Source: Cytophagales bacterium
Lineage (GTDB): Bacteria; Bacteroidota; Bacteroidia; Cytophagales; 172606-1
Reading direction: 5' to 3'
Assembly: GCA_030448185.1 (NCBI GenBank)
Contig: JAUJNL010000053.1
Location: forward strand, 1 to 42,303
Length of the DNA stretch: 42,303 nucleotides
The notes below the pieces were generated by a model that worked only from the letters and a program-made list of their open reading frames with translations, was not told the DNA's origin and ran no database searches. This document shows, one piece after another, positions 16,780 to 26,214 of the stretch (its first letter is position 1; each line of letters starts with the position of its first letter). Position numbers and translations under genes: made by a program.

Positions 16780-19392
16780 ATGAATTTTAACAAGTATACC
16801 ATCAAATCTCAGGAAGTAATTCAACATGCTTCCGAGATTGCGCAGGGCAATGGGCAGCAGGCCATTGAAACGGGTCATTTGCTGAAGGCCATCCTGGCAA
16901 CGGATGAAAATATGATGGGCTTCCTGCTGAAGAAATTAAATGTTAACCGCAATGGGCTGGAGCCTAAGTTGGAGGAGATCGTAAACAGCTACCCTAAAGT
17001 AAGCGGAGGAAGCCCTTATTTGTCTAACGAAGCAGCAGCAGCTTTACAAAAAGCCGAAAGCTATTTGAAAGAATTTGGCGATGAGTTTGTTGCCGTTGAA
17101 CATATTTTACTAGGCATTCTGGCGGGGCGTGATAAGATCGCCCAATTGATACGCGATGCTGGTTTTGCCGAAAAAGAACTAAAAAAAGCCATTAACGAAT
17201 TGAGAGGAGGTGCAAAAGTGACTGACCAAAACGCAGAAGCCAAGTACAAATCCCTGGAAAGATATTCCATTAACCTGACCAACCGGGCTAAAAGAGGAAA
17301 GATTGACCCGGTTATCGGCCGGGATGAAGAAATACGCCGGGTACTGCAGATTTTGTCCCGCCGGACTAAGAACAATCCTATTCTGCTGGGTGAGCCGGGG
17401 GTAGGTAAAACAGCCATTGTCGAAGGCTTGGCCCAACGGATTGTTTCCGGCGACGTACCCGAAAACCTGAAGAGCAAAACCCTGGTTTCCCTGGATATGG
17501 GCCTGCTGGTGGCGGGTGCCAAGTACAAGGGTGAGTTTGAAGAACGCCTGAAAGCCGTAATTAAAGAGGTAACCGACTCCAATGGTGAGATTATCTTGTT
17601 CATTGATGAAATTCACACCCTGATTGGCGCTGGGGGAGGCGGTGAAGGTGCTATGGATGCGGCTAACCTCTTAAAGCCCGCTTTGGCCCGCGGTGAACTT
17701 CATGCCATTGGAGCTACCACCCTGAAGGAGTACCAGCGGTATATTGAGAAGGACAAAGCCCTGGAGCGCCGCTTTCAGGCCGTGATGGTCGATGAACCGG
17801 ATACCCAGGACGCCATCTCCATTCTGCGTGGAATTAAGGAGAAGTACGAAGTGCACCACGGCGTGCGTATCAAAGATGATGCGGTGATTGCCGCTGTGGA
17901 GCTGTCTCAGCGGTACATTTCGGATCGTTTCCTGCCCGATAAGGCCATTGACCTGATGGACGAAGCCGCGGCCAAACTCCGAATTGAAATTGACTCGCTG
18001 CCCGAAGAACTGGACGAGCTGCAGCGCCGCATCATGCAACTGGAGATTGAACGGGAAGCCATTCGCCGGGAAAATGACCGGGACAAGGAGGCGCAACTCT
18101 CCCGGCAACTAGCTGACCTTGAAGAGCAGCGCAACAGCTTGAAAGCCAAGTGGGAAAATGAGAAAAGTGTGATTGAGGCCATTCAGAAGGACAAAGAGAG
18201 TATTGACCGCTATAAGATGGAAGCCGAACAGGCTGAACGGGCCGGTGACTACGGCCGGGTAGCTGAACTACGCTACGGCCGCATCCGTGAAGCCGAACTG
18301 CATCTGGAGGAGTTGCAGAAACAGGTGAAGCAGATGGATAACGCCATGCTGCAAGAGGAGGTAACTGCCGAGGATATTGCTGAAGTAGTAGCCAAGTGGA
18401 CCGGTATTCCCGTATCGAAGATGTTGCAAAGTGAACGGGAAAAACTTCTGTACCTGGAAGCCGAATTAGGTAAACGCATAGCCGGGCAAAGCGAGGCGAT
18501 TCAGGTAGTAGCCGATGCGGTACGCCGGAGCCGGGCCGGGTTACAAGACCCCAAACGACCCATTGGTTCATTTATCTTCCTGGGTACGACCGGGGTGGGT
18601 AAAACCGAACTAGCCAAAGCCCTGGCCGAGTTCCTCTTCAACGACGAAAATGCCCTGGTGCGGATTGATATGTCGGAGTACCAGGAACGTCACGCCGTAA
18701 GCCGTCTGATTGGTGCGCCTCCCGGATACGTAGGTTACGAAGAAGGCGGTCAGTTAACGGAAGCGGTTCGCCGCAAGCCTTACAGCGTAATTCTGCTGGA
18801 TGAGATTGAAAAGGCGCATCCGGACGTGTTCAATATCTTGCTCCAGGTGCTGGATGATGGTCGCTTAACGGATAACAAGGGCCGGGTTGCCAACTTCAAG
18901 AATACCATTATTATTATGACCTCCAACATGGGTTCGCACGTGATTCAGGAGAACTTCGAGAAGATGGAAGACTGGAACCGCGAACAAGTGATTGAGGATA
19001 CCAAGCAGGAGGTATTTGAATTGTTGAAGAAAACGATTCGTCCCGAGTTCCTGAACCGGGTGGATGAACTGGTAATGTTCCAGCCGCTGACCAAGAAGGA
19101 AATCAGCAAGGTAGTCGAGATTCAGTTCCGCCACATTCAGCAGCGATTGGCCGAAAGCGGTATTACCTTAGAAGCCGACAAAGCGGTGCTGGAGAGAATT
19201 GGCGAGAAAGGTTTCGATCCGCAGTTCGGGGCCCGTCCGCTGAAACGGGTAATGCAACGTTTGATCCTGAACGAGTTGTCGAAGGGCATCCTGGCCGGCA
19301 AAATTAGCAAGGACGATGTAGTGGGTATGTACTGGGACGACGAAGCCGAAGAAATCAAGTTCTTCAATGTCAACAAGGTCGAAGTAGAGTAA
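16780..19392 (+). CDS. clpB: ATP-dependent chaperone ClpB
   Basis: ClpB is the hexameric AAA+ disaggregase that works with DnaK to rescue aggregated proteins in the cytoplasm. At 870 residues it is full length. Domains: Clp N-domain repeats (about 1-145); AAA-1 with Walker A GEPGVGKT (about 204-211) and Walker [10 protein letters not shown]; the long coiled-coil M domain (about 400-525, [16 protein letters not shown] onward) that separates ClpB from ClpA; AAA-2 with Walker A GTTGVGKT (about 602-609) and Walker [17 protein letters not shown]; and the C-terminal D2-small domain ([13 protein letters not shown]). The ATG at 16780 gives the standard [14 protein letters not shown] start. No CIRCE element was seen upstream. 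A strong terminator follows 21 bp after the stop. Confidence 0.98.
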   Translation: MNFNKYTIKSQEVIQHASEIAQGNGQQAIETGHLLKAILATDENMMGFLLKKLNVNRNGLEPKLEEIVNSYPKVSGGSPYLSNEAAAALQKAESYLKEFGDEFVAVEHILLGILAGRDKIAQLIRDAGFAEKELKKAINELRGGAKVTDQNAEAKYKSLERYSINLTNRAKRGKIDPVIGRDEEIRRVLQILSRRTKNNPILLGEPGVGKTAIVEGLAQRIVSGDVPENLKSKTLVSLDMGLLVAGAKYKGEFEERLKAVIKEVTDSNGEIILFIDEIHTLIGAGGGGEGAMDAANLLKPALARGELHAIGATTLKEYQRYIEKDKALERRFQAVMVDEPDTQDAISILRGIKEKYEVHHGVRIKDDAVIAAVELSQRYISDRFLPDKAIDLMDEAAAKLRIEIDSLPEELDELQRRIMQLEIEREAIRRENDRDKEAQLSRQLADLEEQRNSLKAKWENEKSVIEAIQKDKESIDRYKMEAEQAERAGDYGRVAELRYGRIREAELHLEELQKQVKQMDNAMLQEEVTAEDIAEVVAKWTGIPVSKMLQSEREKLLYLEAELGKRIAGQSEAIQVVADAVRRSRAGLQDPKRPIGSFIFLGTTGVGKTELAKALAEFLFNDENALVRIDMSEYQERHAVSRLIGAPPGYVGYEEGGQLTEAVRRKPYSVILLDEIEKAHPDVFNILLQVLDDGRLTDNKGRVANFKNTIIIMTSNMGSHVIQENFEKMEDWNREQVIEDTKQEVFELLKKTIRPEFLNRVDELVMFQPLTKKEISKVVEIQFRHIQQRLAESGITLEADKAVLERIGEKGFDPQFGARPLKRVMQRLILNELSKGILAGKISKDDVVGMYWDDEAEEIKFFNVNKVEVE

Positions 19393-19413
19393 GTATACTC
19401 AAGCTATATAAGA

Positions 19414-19453
19414 AAACCCGTAATGGTTACAAACCGTTACGGGTTTCTTTTTT
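19414..19453 (+). terminator. Rho-independent terminator after clpB
   Basis: A 15-bp stem (19414-19428 with 19432-19446, one G-U pair) with a 3-nt loop is followed by TTTCTTTTTT. The arms carry AAACCCGTAA and TTACGGGTTT. Confidence 0.9.
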
Positions 19454-19621
19454 ATTGAATAGACAGTGTCGCTCAAAAAAATAGACTTATTTTAATATTC
19501 TCTATCATTTTTATATGTATAACGCTAAAAAAAACCTATGCTTTAAAAAAAAATATAGAGTTTTAAAAAAGTACTTAAAAAAAGAAGTATTTTAAGTTTT
19601 TATACAATCTACCAATAATTT

Positions 19622-20413
19622 ATGAACCAAGTTACCCAACTTCCCTCCCTGCTTAAGACGCCGCCTAGCCAAATTGTGGATGACATTCTTGTATACAATA
19701 ATCCGGAGTATAACTCTTGGTTCGAAGACCAATATCAAAATACCCAAGAACCCTGGGATTACAGTCGCCGTGGCGGCGAACGTTACCGGCACAACTATAC
19801 TGTACAGAAGATAAAACAATACAATAAGCGTCCGGAACGGATTTTAGAGTTAGGGTGCAGCAAGGGACTGATGACAGTTCAACTGCCTGAGTTTGCCCGC
19901 GAAGTGTATGCGGCAGATATTTCGTTGAGTGCAGTGAAGTCTTGCAAAGCAAAGTGTGATCCCATCGCTAAAAAAAATGGCTGCTCTATGCACTACATGG
20001 TTGCTTCAGCTCCTGATCTACCTTTTGAAGACGAAACATTTGATGTAGTGATGCTTTGTGACGGGCTGATCGGCTGGTGGTTTACGGAAAAACAAATGAA
20101 GGATACCCTGCAGGAGGCTCATCGGATAGTGAAGAAAGGTGGGCACGTTATTCTTACTGACTTTGCTGTACCTGAGCAGTTTGCTTCTCATACCGAATTA
20201 GTACGTAAAAGCCCACTTAAGGTAGTGGAAGTATCATACATCTATGACCGGCTCTGGTACCTGATGGAGTCATTTGCCAAGCGAACTCAAACGGAACGTC
20301 TTCTGTCGAAGCCATTGGCTAGTATTTCTGTAGCAAAACTACTTGCCAGTGTTAGCAGTTCATTTGGGCCTAAAGCTTCCAGGCATCTTATGATAGTAGC
20401 CCAGAAAGCTTAA
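19622..20413 (+). CDS. Class I SAM-dependent methyltransferase
   Basis: A 263-residue methyltransferase. The SAM fold shows motif I RILELGCSKGLMTVQL (about 75-90), the acidic strand-2 end VYAADIS (about 99-105), FDVVMLCDGLIGWWF (about 140-154) and the post-motif IVKKGGHVILTDFAV (about 168-182). The N-terminal 70 residues (NNPEYNSWFEDQYQNTQEPW) resemble the lead-in of NodS-type methyltransferases that act on sugar or small-molecule substrates, but the substrate cannot be read from the sequence. It stands alone between two terminators, 230 bp after clpB. An A/T-rich spacer with runs of A lies upstream. Confidence 0.82.
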   Translation: MNQVTQLPSLLKTPPSQIVDDILVYNNPEYNSWFEDQYQNTQEPWDYSRRGGERYRHNYTVQKIKQYNKRPERILELGCSKGLMTVQLPEFAREVYAADISLSAVKSCKAKCDPIAKKNGCSMHYMVASAPDLPFEDETFDVVMLCDGLIGWWFTEKQMKDTLQEAHRIVKKGGHVILTDFAVPEQFASHTELVRKSPLKVVEVSYIYDRLWYLMESFAKRTQTERLLSKPLASISVAKLLASVSSSFGPKASRHLMIVAQKA

Positions 20414-20438
20414 GAAGCTATTTCACTGGATAGAAAAG

Positions 20439-20474
20439 TGCCCTGAGCAAGATCTCTGCTCGGGGCATTTTTTT
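20439..20474 (+). terminator. Rho-independent terminator after the methyltransferase
   Basis: TGCCCTGAGCA (20439-20449) pairs with TGCTCGGGGCA (20457-20467) over 11 bp, including one G-U pair. A run of seven T follows. Confidence 0.9.
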
Positions 20475-20603
20475 GAAAACTGAACAGGTTGTCTGATTTT
20501 TTACTTCCTTCAGAAGCTGATTCCTGAACAAATAAATAGGGCAATATCAGACCGGAAAGGAGTGAAATTACCTGTAATTTTTAAAAACCAGTCAGAGTTG
20601 AAA

Positions 20604-20679
20604 TGGAGCGGGAAACGGGGTTCGAACCCGCGACCTCAGGCTTGGGAAGCCGGCGCTCTACCAGCTGAGCTATTCCCGC
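20604..20679 (-). tRNA. tRNA-Gly, anticodon CCC
   Basis: The reverse strand folds as a cloverleaf. The acceptor is GCGGGAA / TTCCCGC with T discriminator and encoded CCA; the D arm is GCTCAGCTGGTAGAGC; the T arm is GCGGGTTCGAACCCCGT. The anticodon loop is TTCCCAA, giving CCC (reads GGG). The anticodon stem CCGGC / GCCTG has one C-U mismatch at 28-42, which is unusual and could be a base-call error. It lies opposite in direction to the ilv leader and about 190 bp before it. Confidence 0.9.
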
Positions 20680-20820
20680 GTAGAAATGCTAAAGTAAAAC
20701 AATTTAAGTGTTTTCAAAAATATACTTAAACTCTTTGGAAAATATTTAATTTTATAAAATTGAACATTTTCCAAATTAAATAGTACTCATTGCAGAAATG
20801 AAGAAATTTTATAGAAAATA

Positions 20821-20851
20821 TTTGATTTATTAAAAAACAATGCCCAATTTG
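20821..20851 (+). promoter_or_regulatory. Candidate promoter for the ilv-leu leader
   Basis: TTTG (20821-20824) and CCAATTTG (20844-20851) are spaced by 19 bases, like a Bacteroidota -33 / -7 pair, though the -7 match to TAnnTTTG is weak. Transcription would begin about 7-10 bases after the -7 element and just before the leader ATG at 20871. Confidence 0.35.
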
Positions 20852-20870
20852 GCTCCACGTTTTTTCAAAA

Positions 20871-20930
20871 ATGCTATTAACTACGCTAAATATTGTTATC
20901 AATGTGCTGGTCACTGCCTCAGGCAGGTGA
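20871..20930 (+). CDS. ilv-leu leader peptide (attenuator peptide)
   Basis: This 19-codon ORF encodes MLLTTLNIVINVLVTASGR and ends with TGA at 20928-20930. Nine of 19 residues are Leu, Ile or Val and three more are Thr. Thr is the precursor of Ile and is also used in the enterobacterial ilvGMEDA leader. The regulatory codons run from 20874 to 20912 and stop exactly where the first hairpin arm begins. The stop codon lies inside the arm that switches between hairpins. The peptide probably has no function beyond letting ribosome stalling sense charged BCAA-tRNAs. Leader peptides are not conserved at sequence level, so recognition rests on composition and position 365 bp before ilvD. Confidence 0.82.
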   Translation: MLLTTLNIVINVLVTASGR

Positions 20931-20985
20931 GAAAGGTACATTGTATACGTATAAAGACCTTTCTCACCCAGAAAGGTCTTTTTTT
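20912..20985 (+). promoter_or_regulatory. Transcription attenuator of the ilv-leu operon
   Basis: Four segments form exclusive pairings. The 1:2 hairpin is CACTGCC (20912-20918) with GGCAGGTG (20922-20929). The 2:3 antiterminator is GGTGAGAAAGGT (20926-20937) with ACCTTTCTCACC (20957-20968), a perfect 12-bp stem. The 3:4 terminator is AAAGACCTTTCT (20953-20964) with AGAAAGGTCTTT (20970-20981), a perfect 12-bp stem with a 5-nt loop and a run of seven T (20979-20985). Stalling at BCAA codons would block arm 1, free arm 2 for arm 3 and allow readthrough. Completing the peptide would cover arm 2 and let the terminator form. This is the textbook attenuation logic, read directly from the sequence but untested here. 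Confidence 0.85.
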
Positions 20986-21090
20986 ATTCATACAATTGAT
21001 AGGATAATTAGGTGATATGATAATGTGCAGATGATAAAATAGCCATTAGACAGTAACAGAAAATTGATTTTAGCATTTAATCCAATAAAA

Positions 21091-21231
21091 ATGAATACGA
21101 AACGAAGCTTCAAATCTTTTCAGCAACAGCAGCCTGCTAACAGACTCTTTCTGCTAATGATAGGTAAGGCCTTTCCCCGCATGAGAAAGGCCTTTTTATT
21201 TTCTAAAAGTGTTAAACAAGAGTCTGGGTAG
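21091..21231 (+). CDS. Short ORF before the second terminator, possible second leader peptide
   Basis: A 46-codon ORF starts at an ATG preceded by AATAAAA, the usual Bacteroidota type of initiation context. It encodes MNTKRSFKSFQQQQPANRLF, then LLMIGKAFPRMRKAFLFSKS. The codons CTC TTT CTG CTA ATG ATA (Leu, Phe, Leu, Leu, Met, Ile) lie just before the hairpin at 21166, and the ORF reads through it. It may be a second, Leu-weighted attenuator peptide, or an incidental ORF over a terminator. A shorter functional peptide within it is possible. Confidence 0.4.
   Translation: MNTKRSFKSFQQQQPANRLFLLMIGKAFPRMRKAFLFSKSVKQESG
21166..21202 (+). terminator. Second terminator/attenuator hairpin before ilvD
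   Basis: AAGGCCTTTC (21166-21175) pairs with GAAAGGCCTT (21185-21194) over 10 bp with a 9-nt loop, followed by TTTTTATTTTC. It lies 93 bp before ilvD and downstream of the first attenuator. Transcripts reaching ilvD must pass both hairpins. Confidence 0.75.
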
Positions 21232-21294
21232 CATTTTGATTAGCAATATCTTATAAGCACATCCGAATATCTTCCAATAAGCATATCAATAGAC

Positions 21295-22982
21295 ATGAGT
21301 GAACAATCCTTAAATCGTTACAGCGCAATCTTAACCCAGGACGAAACCCAACCCGCTTCTCAGGCCATGCTTTACGGAGCTGGCCTTACCGATGAGGACA
21401 TGAAAAAGCCCAGGTGGGCATTGGCAGCACCGGCTACGAAGGCAATACCTGCAACATGCACCTGAACGGTCTGGCCGATATTATCAAAGAAGGCATACAG
21501 GAAGCTAAGCTGGTTGGGTTCCGGTTTAATACCATTGGCGTGAGTGACGGGATTTCGATGGGTACCAGTGGCATGTCATTTTCGCTGCCCTCCCGCGATG
21601 TAATCGCTGACTCGATTGAAACCATTGCCGGAGCTCATTTTTACGACGGTTTGGTGGTTATTCCCGGTTGCGATAAAAACATGCCGGGTGCCATTATGGC
21701 GCTGGGTCGTTTAAATCGGCCTTCCCTGATGGTGTACGGTGGTACGATTAAGGGCGGTGAATACAAGGGCGAGAAGCTCAATATTGTTTCCTCTTTCGAG
21801 GCCCACGGCAAGCACATTGCCGGCACCATTACTCCCGAAGATTTCAAGCAGATTATCAAAAACTCTTGTCCGGGACCCGGTGCCTGTGGTGGAATGTATA
21901 CGGCCAATACGATGGCTTCCGCCATTGAAGCGATGGGCATGACCTTGCCTTACAGTTCCTCCCTGCCAGCCGAAAGCGAAGAGAAGAAACGGGAATGCCG
22001 TAGTGTAGGTGCTGCCATCCGGACTTTGCTGGAAAAAGATATTAAGCCCCGGGACATTATGACCTACGAGGCTTTCCTGAATGCGATTAAGCTGACTACG
22101 GTGATGGGCGGCTCTACCAACGTAGTCCTGCACCTGCTGGCAATGGCCAAAGCTGTGGGAGTGAAACTAACCCTGAAGGATTTTGAAAAAATCAACAATG
22201 AAGTACCGCTACTGGCTGATTTGAAGCCTAGCGGCAAGTACCTGATGGAAGACCTCCATAAGATTGGCGGAATCCCGGCCGTTTTAAAGCTACTGGTCAG
22301 AGAAGGTATTGTAAAGGGTGATTGCCTGACAGTAACGGGTAAGACTTTGGGCGAAAATGTAGCCAACGTTCCTGATTTACCGCAAGGCCAGGATTTGGTT
22401 CGTCCGTTCAGCAATCCCATTAAAGAAACTGGTCATATCCGTATCCTGCACGGGAACTTAGCGCCTCAGGGGGCCGTTGCCAAGATTACCGGCAAGGAAG
22501 GAGAAGTTTTTGAAGGTGAAGCCATTACTTTCGACTCCGAACAGGCTTTGAATGATGGGTTGGAAGCTAAACAGGTGAGAGCCGGCCATGTGGTGGTAAT
22601 TCGTTACGTTGGTCCGAAAGGCGGACCGGGGATGCCCGAAATGCTGAAGCCAACCGGTGCCATTATGGGAGCGGGTCTGGGTGACAAAGTAGCATTGATT
22701 ACGGATGGTCGTTTCTCGGGTGGAACCCACGGATTTGTGGTAGGGCATATTACCCCTGAAGCTCAGGAAGGCGGCGCCATTGCCTTGGTTCGCAGCGGTG
22801 ACCGCATCCGGATTGACGCCGTCAAGAACACGATTGAAGTAATGGTTTCAGATGAGGAATTAGCCAGGCGGAAGAAAAGCTGGACGGCGCCTCCTTTCAA
22901 GGCCACGCAAGGGGTCCTGAAAAAATACATCCGCAACGTCTCACCAGCTTCAGAAGGCTGCGTAACGGACGGATGGGAGTAG
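21295..22982 (+). pseudogene. ilvD: Dihydroxy-acid dehydratase, one frameshift
   Basis: IlvD dehydrates 2,3-dihydroxy-isovalerate and 2,3-dihydroxy-3-methylvalerate to the keto acids of Val and Ile, using an Fe-S cluster. The start is the ATG at 21295 ([20 protein letters not shown]). The family motif [15 protein letters not shown] ends at a CCC run (about 21409-21411), after which the frame changes by one base. Restoring a fourth C gives [20 protein letters not shown] and an uninterrupted 562-residue protein. Cluster and active-site motifs are intact: [30 protein letters not shown] and, near the end, [16 protein letters not shown] start at 21414 would lose the first 40 residues and is not plausible. 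It is the first structural gene of the operon, controlled by the leader upstream. Confidence 0.93.
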
Positions 22983-22996
22983 ATAATAGGGTAATC

Positions 22997-23023
22997 TAAA
23001 TGTTGAATGCTAAAGGCTAAATG
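22997..23023 (+). repeat. Heptamer word repeat, TAAATGY family
   Basis: TAAATGTTGAATGCTAAAGG and the following CTAAATG repeat the word type seen at 6855, 28645 and 40721. It lies 14 bases after the ilvD stop. Confidence 0.55.
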
Positions 23024-23082
23024 AAAATTATATATTCGTTTAACTGCTAGCAAAGATTTTTAAGCATTACCTGACTGTCGAT

Positions 23083-23278
23083 ATGACATACGAAGAAAGA
23101 GAAGAATTAGAGTTTGAGTTGTTTATGCTAAAAACGTTACTTGATTTCCACAATTAAAATGCGAACAAGTTAAAATGTGGACAAGTTACAGAGCATAACA
23201 CCTGAGGAAAGCATAGAACATCGACTCGATATAATGGAGAGAATTGCCCAAATTCAGAAACTACTTCGGGAAAAGTAA
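23083..23278 (+). pseudogene. Small helical ORF, apparently broken
   Basis: An ATG at 23083 opens MTYEEREELEFELFMLKTLL and stops after 24 codons. A second frame nearby encodes PEESIEHRLDIMERIAQIQK and LLREK, stopping at 23278. Together they look like the two ends of one small charged, helical protein of about 60 residues. The middle contains the near-repeat GCGAACAAGTTAAAATG / GTGGACAAGTTAC. No family was recognised. Confidence 0.3.
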
Positions 23279-23323
23279 AATGGGCAGAAATTTGTTTCGC
23301 GAACAGTTAAAATAGTTGTTCTT

Positions 23324-23530
23324 ATGAATATAAAAGACTTAAAAGAGATTTTTGAACAGCTTAAAAAGCGGCGCAATTCGGATGAAAAAGAAGCTTTTTG
23401 GGCTGCTCAACGGGAGCGAATCAGCCAACTTTCTCCTCAGGAGCGGAAGGCGGAAATAGAAGCTATTGGCCAGCGAGTCGAAGAAATCGGACAAGTAGTG
23501 GATAAAGACAAAAGCAATCAGGCAGCGTAA
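23324..23530 (+). CDS. Small helical hypothetical protein
   Basis: A 68-residue, highly charged protein, MNIKDLKEIFEQLKKRRNSD followed by EAFWAAQRERISQLSPQERKAEIEAIGQRVEEIGQVVDK. It is predicted to be almost entirely helical, possibly a coiled coil. It lies between ilvD and ilvB in the same direction, 105 bp before ilvB. No catalytic motif, signal or membrane segment is visible, and the family was not recognised. Codon use looks like the neighbouring genes, which supports real coding. Confidence 0.5.
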   Translation: MNIKDLKEIFEQLKKRRNSDEKEAFWAAQRERISQLSPQERKAEIEAIGQRVEEIGQVVDKDKSNQAA

Positions 23531-23634
23531 CAAATCCCTGCTTATTTGTAAGACGTGGTCTTTCGAAAAGGAGCTTAACCTATATTTATTAAGAAAATTA
23601 GCATTATTCATTTTTAAAGTCAGCGGTCAAACGT

Positions 23635-25377
23635 ATGCAAGCACTCAAAGAAAAGCAAGCCAAGTCGCAACAGGCAGAAGCCGGCAAGAGAGAAGTTATC
23701 ACCGGTTCGGAAGCCGTATTGCGGTGTTTAGTAGAGGAAGGCGTGGATACCATTTTCGGGTATCCCGGTGGAGCTATTATGCCGATTTACGATGCCCTCT
23801 ATGGGTATCAGGACCAGTTGCGGCACATTCTGGTGCGCCATGAGCAAGGCGCTACCCATGCTGCCCAGGGATATGCCCGGGTTACCGGCCGTCCCGGTGT
23901 CGTCTTTGCTACTTCTGGCCCGGGTGCTACCAACCTGATTACGGGTATTGCCGATGCGCAGATTGATTCTACGCCGATGGTTTGCATTACCGGACAGGTT
24001 TTCTCTACGTTGTTAGGCACCGATGCTTTTCAGGAAACCGATGTATTGGGTATTTCCATGCCGGTTACGAAGTGGAACTATCAGGTAACGGATGTGACTG
24101 AACTACCGGCCGTAATGGCTAAAGCTTTCTTTATTGCTAAGAATGGCCGTCCGGGTCCCGTACTGATTGATATTACCAAGGACGTACAACAGGCCAAATT
24201 TGAGTTTTCTTACAAGAAATGCACCAGTCTCCGTTCCTACGCACCCTACCCCAAGCCTGATAAGCAGGCCGTGCAGGAAGCTGCTGACCTGATTAACAAT
24301 GCCAAGAAGCCTTATATTCTGGCGGGTCACGGAATTATGATTTCCGGAGCACAAGCTGAGTTTAAGGCATTCGTAGAAAAGGCCGGTATTCCGGTAGCTT
24401 CTACCTTGCTGGGTTTGTCGGCGTTCCCCTGTGACCACCCGCTTTACGTAGGCTATCTGGGAATGCATGGCAATTATGGTCCTAATGTTAAAACCAACGA
24501 ATGCGACGTTCTGATTGCGATTGGTATGCGCTTTGATGATCGGGTAACCGGCGATTTGAAGGCTTACGCCAAACAGGCTAAAGTGATTCACATCGAAATT
24601 GACCCCTCGGAAATTGATAAGAACGTAAAAACGGCGGTTGCTATCAATGCCGACGCCAAGGAAGCCTTGAATGCTTTACTTCCATTAGTAGAAGCCAAGC
24701 GTCACGACAACTGGATTGCCGAATTTAAGGAGTGCGATAAGATTGAGCATGAGAAGGTTATTCAGAAAGCTATTCACCCGACTGGCGACGAACTGAACAT
24801 GTCGGAAGTAGTGCACCTGATTTCAGAGATGACTGGCGGAGAAGCCATTGTAGTAACCGACGTAGGTCAGCACCAGATGGTTACCAGCCGGTATTATAAA
24901 TACAAAGTTTCGGATAGTAACGTTACCTCCGGTGGCTTGGGTACGATGGGTTTTGCCTTACCGGCGGCTATGGGTTCTAAAATTGGTCAGCCTAACCGCG
25001 AAGTAATTGCTATTATCGGCGATGGCGGTTTCCAGATGACCTTACAGGAATTAGGCACGATTTTCCAGTTTAATATCGGCTGCAAGATTGTGATTCTGAA
25101 TAATAGCTTCCTCGGCATGGTACGCCAGTGGCAGCAGCTGTTCCACGAAAAACGTTACTCCTGCACCGAAATGGTGAACCCCGATTTCGTCGCCATTGCC
25201 AAGGGATTTGGTCTGGCTGCGGATAAGGTAGCCACCCGCGACAAAATCAAGCAGGCCCTGCAAACCATGCTCGACCATCAGGGACCGTACTTATTAGAAG
25301 TAGTCGTTGAGAAAGAAGAAAATGTATTCCCAATGGTACCGTCCGGTGCTTCCGTTTCGAACATCCGTTTGGAGTAG
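23635..25377 (+). CDS. ilvB: Acetolactate synthase, large (catalytic) subunit
   Basis: IlvB condenses pyruvate with pyruvate or 2-oxobutyrate using thiamine diphosphate, the first common step of Val, Leu and Ile synthesis. It is full length at 580 residues. The N-terminal ThDP domain starts with EAVLRCLVEEGVDTIFGYPG and carries the catalytic glutamate in HEQGATHAAQGYARVTG (about 69-85). A central FAD-like domain has RFDDRVTGDLKAYAK. The C-terminal domain holds the ThDP/Mg motif GDGGFQMTLQELGTI ending at VILNN (about 463-489). The first about 20 residues are a charged tail before the conserved start, so an internal start is possible but no better ATG exists. It is intact, with no frameshift. 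Feedback control would come from the IlvN subunit downstream. Confidence 0.96.
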   Translation: MQALKEKQAKSQQAEAGKREVITGSEAVLRCLVEEGVDTIFGYPGGAIMPIYDALYGYQDQLRHILVRHEQGATHAAQGYARVTGRPGVVFATSGPGATNLITGIADAQIDSTPMVCITGQVFSTLLGTDAFQETDVLGISMPVTKWNYQVTDVTELPAVMAKAFFIAKNGRPGPVLIDITKDVQQAKFEFSYKKCTSLRSYAPYPKPDKQAVQEAADLINNAKKPYILAGHGIMISGAQAEFKAFVEKAGIPVASTLLGLSAFPCDHPLYVGYLGMHGNYGPNVKTNECDVLIAIGMRFDDRVTGDLKAYAKQAKVIHIEIDPSEIDKNVKTAVAINADAKEALNALLPLVEAKRHDNWIAEFKECDKIEHEKVIQKAIHPTGDELNMSEVVHLISEMTGGEAIVVTDVGQHQMVTSRYYKYKVSDSNVTSGGLGTMGFALPAAMGSKIGQPNREVIAIIGDGGFQMTLQELGTIFQFNIGCKIVILNNSFLGMVRQWQQLFHEKRYSCTEMVNPDFVAIAKGFGLAADKVATRDKIKQALQTMLDHQGPYLLEVVVEKEENVFPMVPSGASVSNIRLE

Positions 25378-25394
25378 TAACCAAATTCTATTCT

Positions 25395-25560
25395 ATGACT
25401 TCTGCCGAATTGTTAACCCTGATTAAAAATCTTCCGATGCTGGAACATTACCGGGGAAAAAGCAGGCAAGCAGACCATTCCGACTGGCACGAAGGGTTGC
25501 AGACTTCTGATTTTGCCGGAGGACGAAAAGAACATCCAGCGAATTGAAGACATTCGGTAG
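25395..25560 (+). pseudogene. Small unknown ORF after ilvB, frameshifted
   Basis: An ATG 18 bp after ilvB opens MTSAELLTLIKNLPMLEHYR. In that frame the ORF stops at 25547. The next frame from the GGGGAAAAAG run reads PTGTKGCRLLILPEDEKNIQ then RIEDIR and TAG at 25560, which looks more natural. One inserted base in the run would explain the split. The corrected product has about 55 residues and was not recognised. A degenerate copy of the end (CCAGCGAAT..GAAGACATTC) recurs near 25830. Confidence 0.35.
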
Positions 25561-26214
25561 TTATGTTAGTATAAGAGCCAGAATAAAGATAAAGAAAAAG
25601 CATAAACGGCTAAGTGAAGCTATGTGACCGAGAATATTTCAATCATTTGAAGTTGTAGAAAAATAGTTAGATGCTCAAAGAAAACGCAAATATGCATTAC
25701 TATAGATTGTAAATGACATTTTGTATTTGCTGGATAGTGGGGGTAAAATAGTGTAACTTATCTAAGAAGTATCCAAGATGGTAAGTGATTTGCGCAAATG
25801 GAGTAAGGATATGAAAATGAAGAACGTCCAGCGAATCTGGAAGACATTCTAGTAAATAGCCCACCAAGAGACTCTAGGAATCAACGATAATAAATAAGCG
25901 GCCGTAAGCGAATAAGGTGAAGAAAGAAACATACTAGTAGACGTAACGAGACATTTATTATCGCTATATGAAAACAGCTACCCAAAGATCTTTGTTAACT
26001 AACGGAAGGAAAATAAGAAAACTATCAAGGATTTAAAAGTACACAAAAACGATGGATCTTGGTGTCACGAAGAGAAAAGAAGGCTAAAAGTTGATTTTGA
26101 ACGAAAGATTCAAGCAGTACATGCTTTCTTCCATTTTTAATGACATCTAAACCGAGTTTTAAACAGTCTTTCAATCACTGAAGACTAAACAAATCAATGC
26201 ATATACTAAGAATA
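25561..26214. other. AT-rich stretch without an intact gene
   Basis: About 650 bases with many stops in all frames and clearly lower GC than the flanking operon genes. It holds the degenerate repeat of the small ORF tail near 25830 and nothing else identified. It runs into the FkbM remnant, and the two together look like one block of foreign or decayed DNA between ilvB and ilvN. Confidence 0.4.

Noticed and set aside
17061..19376. Several long antisense ORFs over clpB
   Set aside because: They are shadows of a GC-balanced highly expressed gene and have no conserved motifs.
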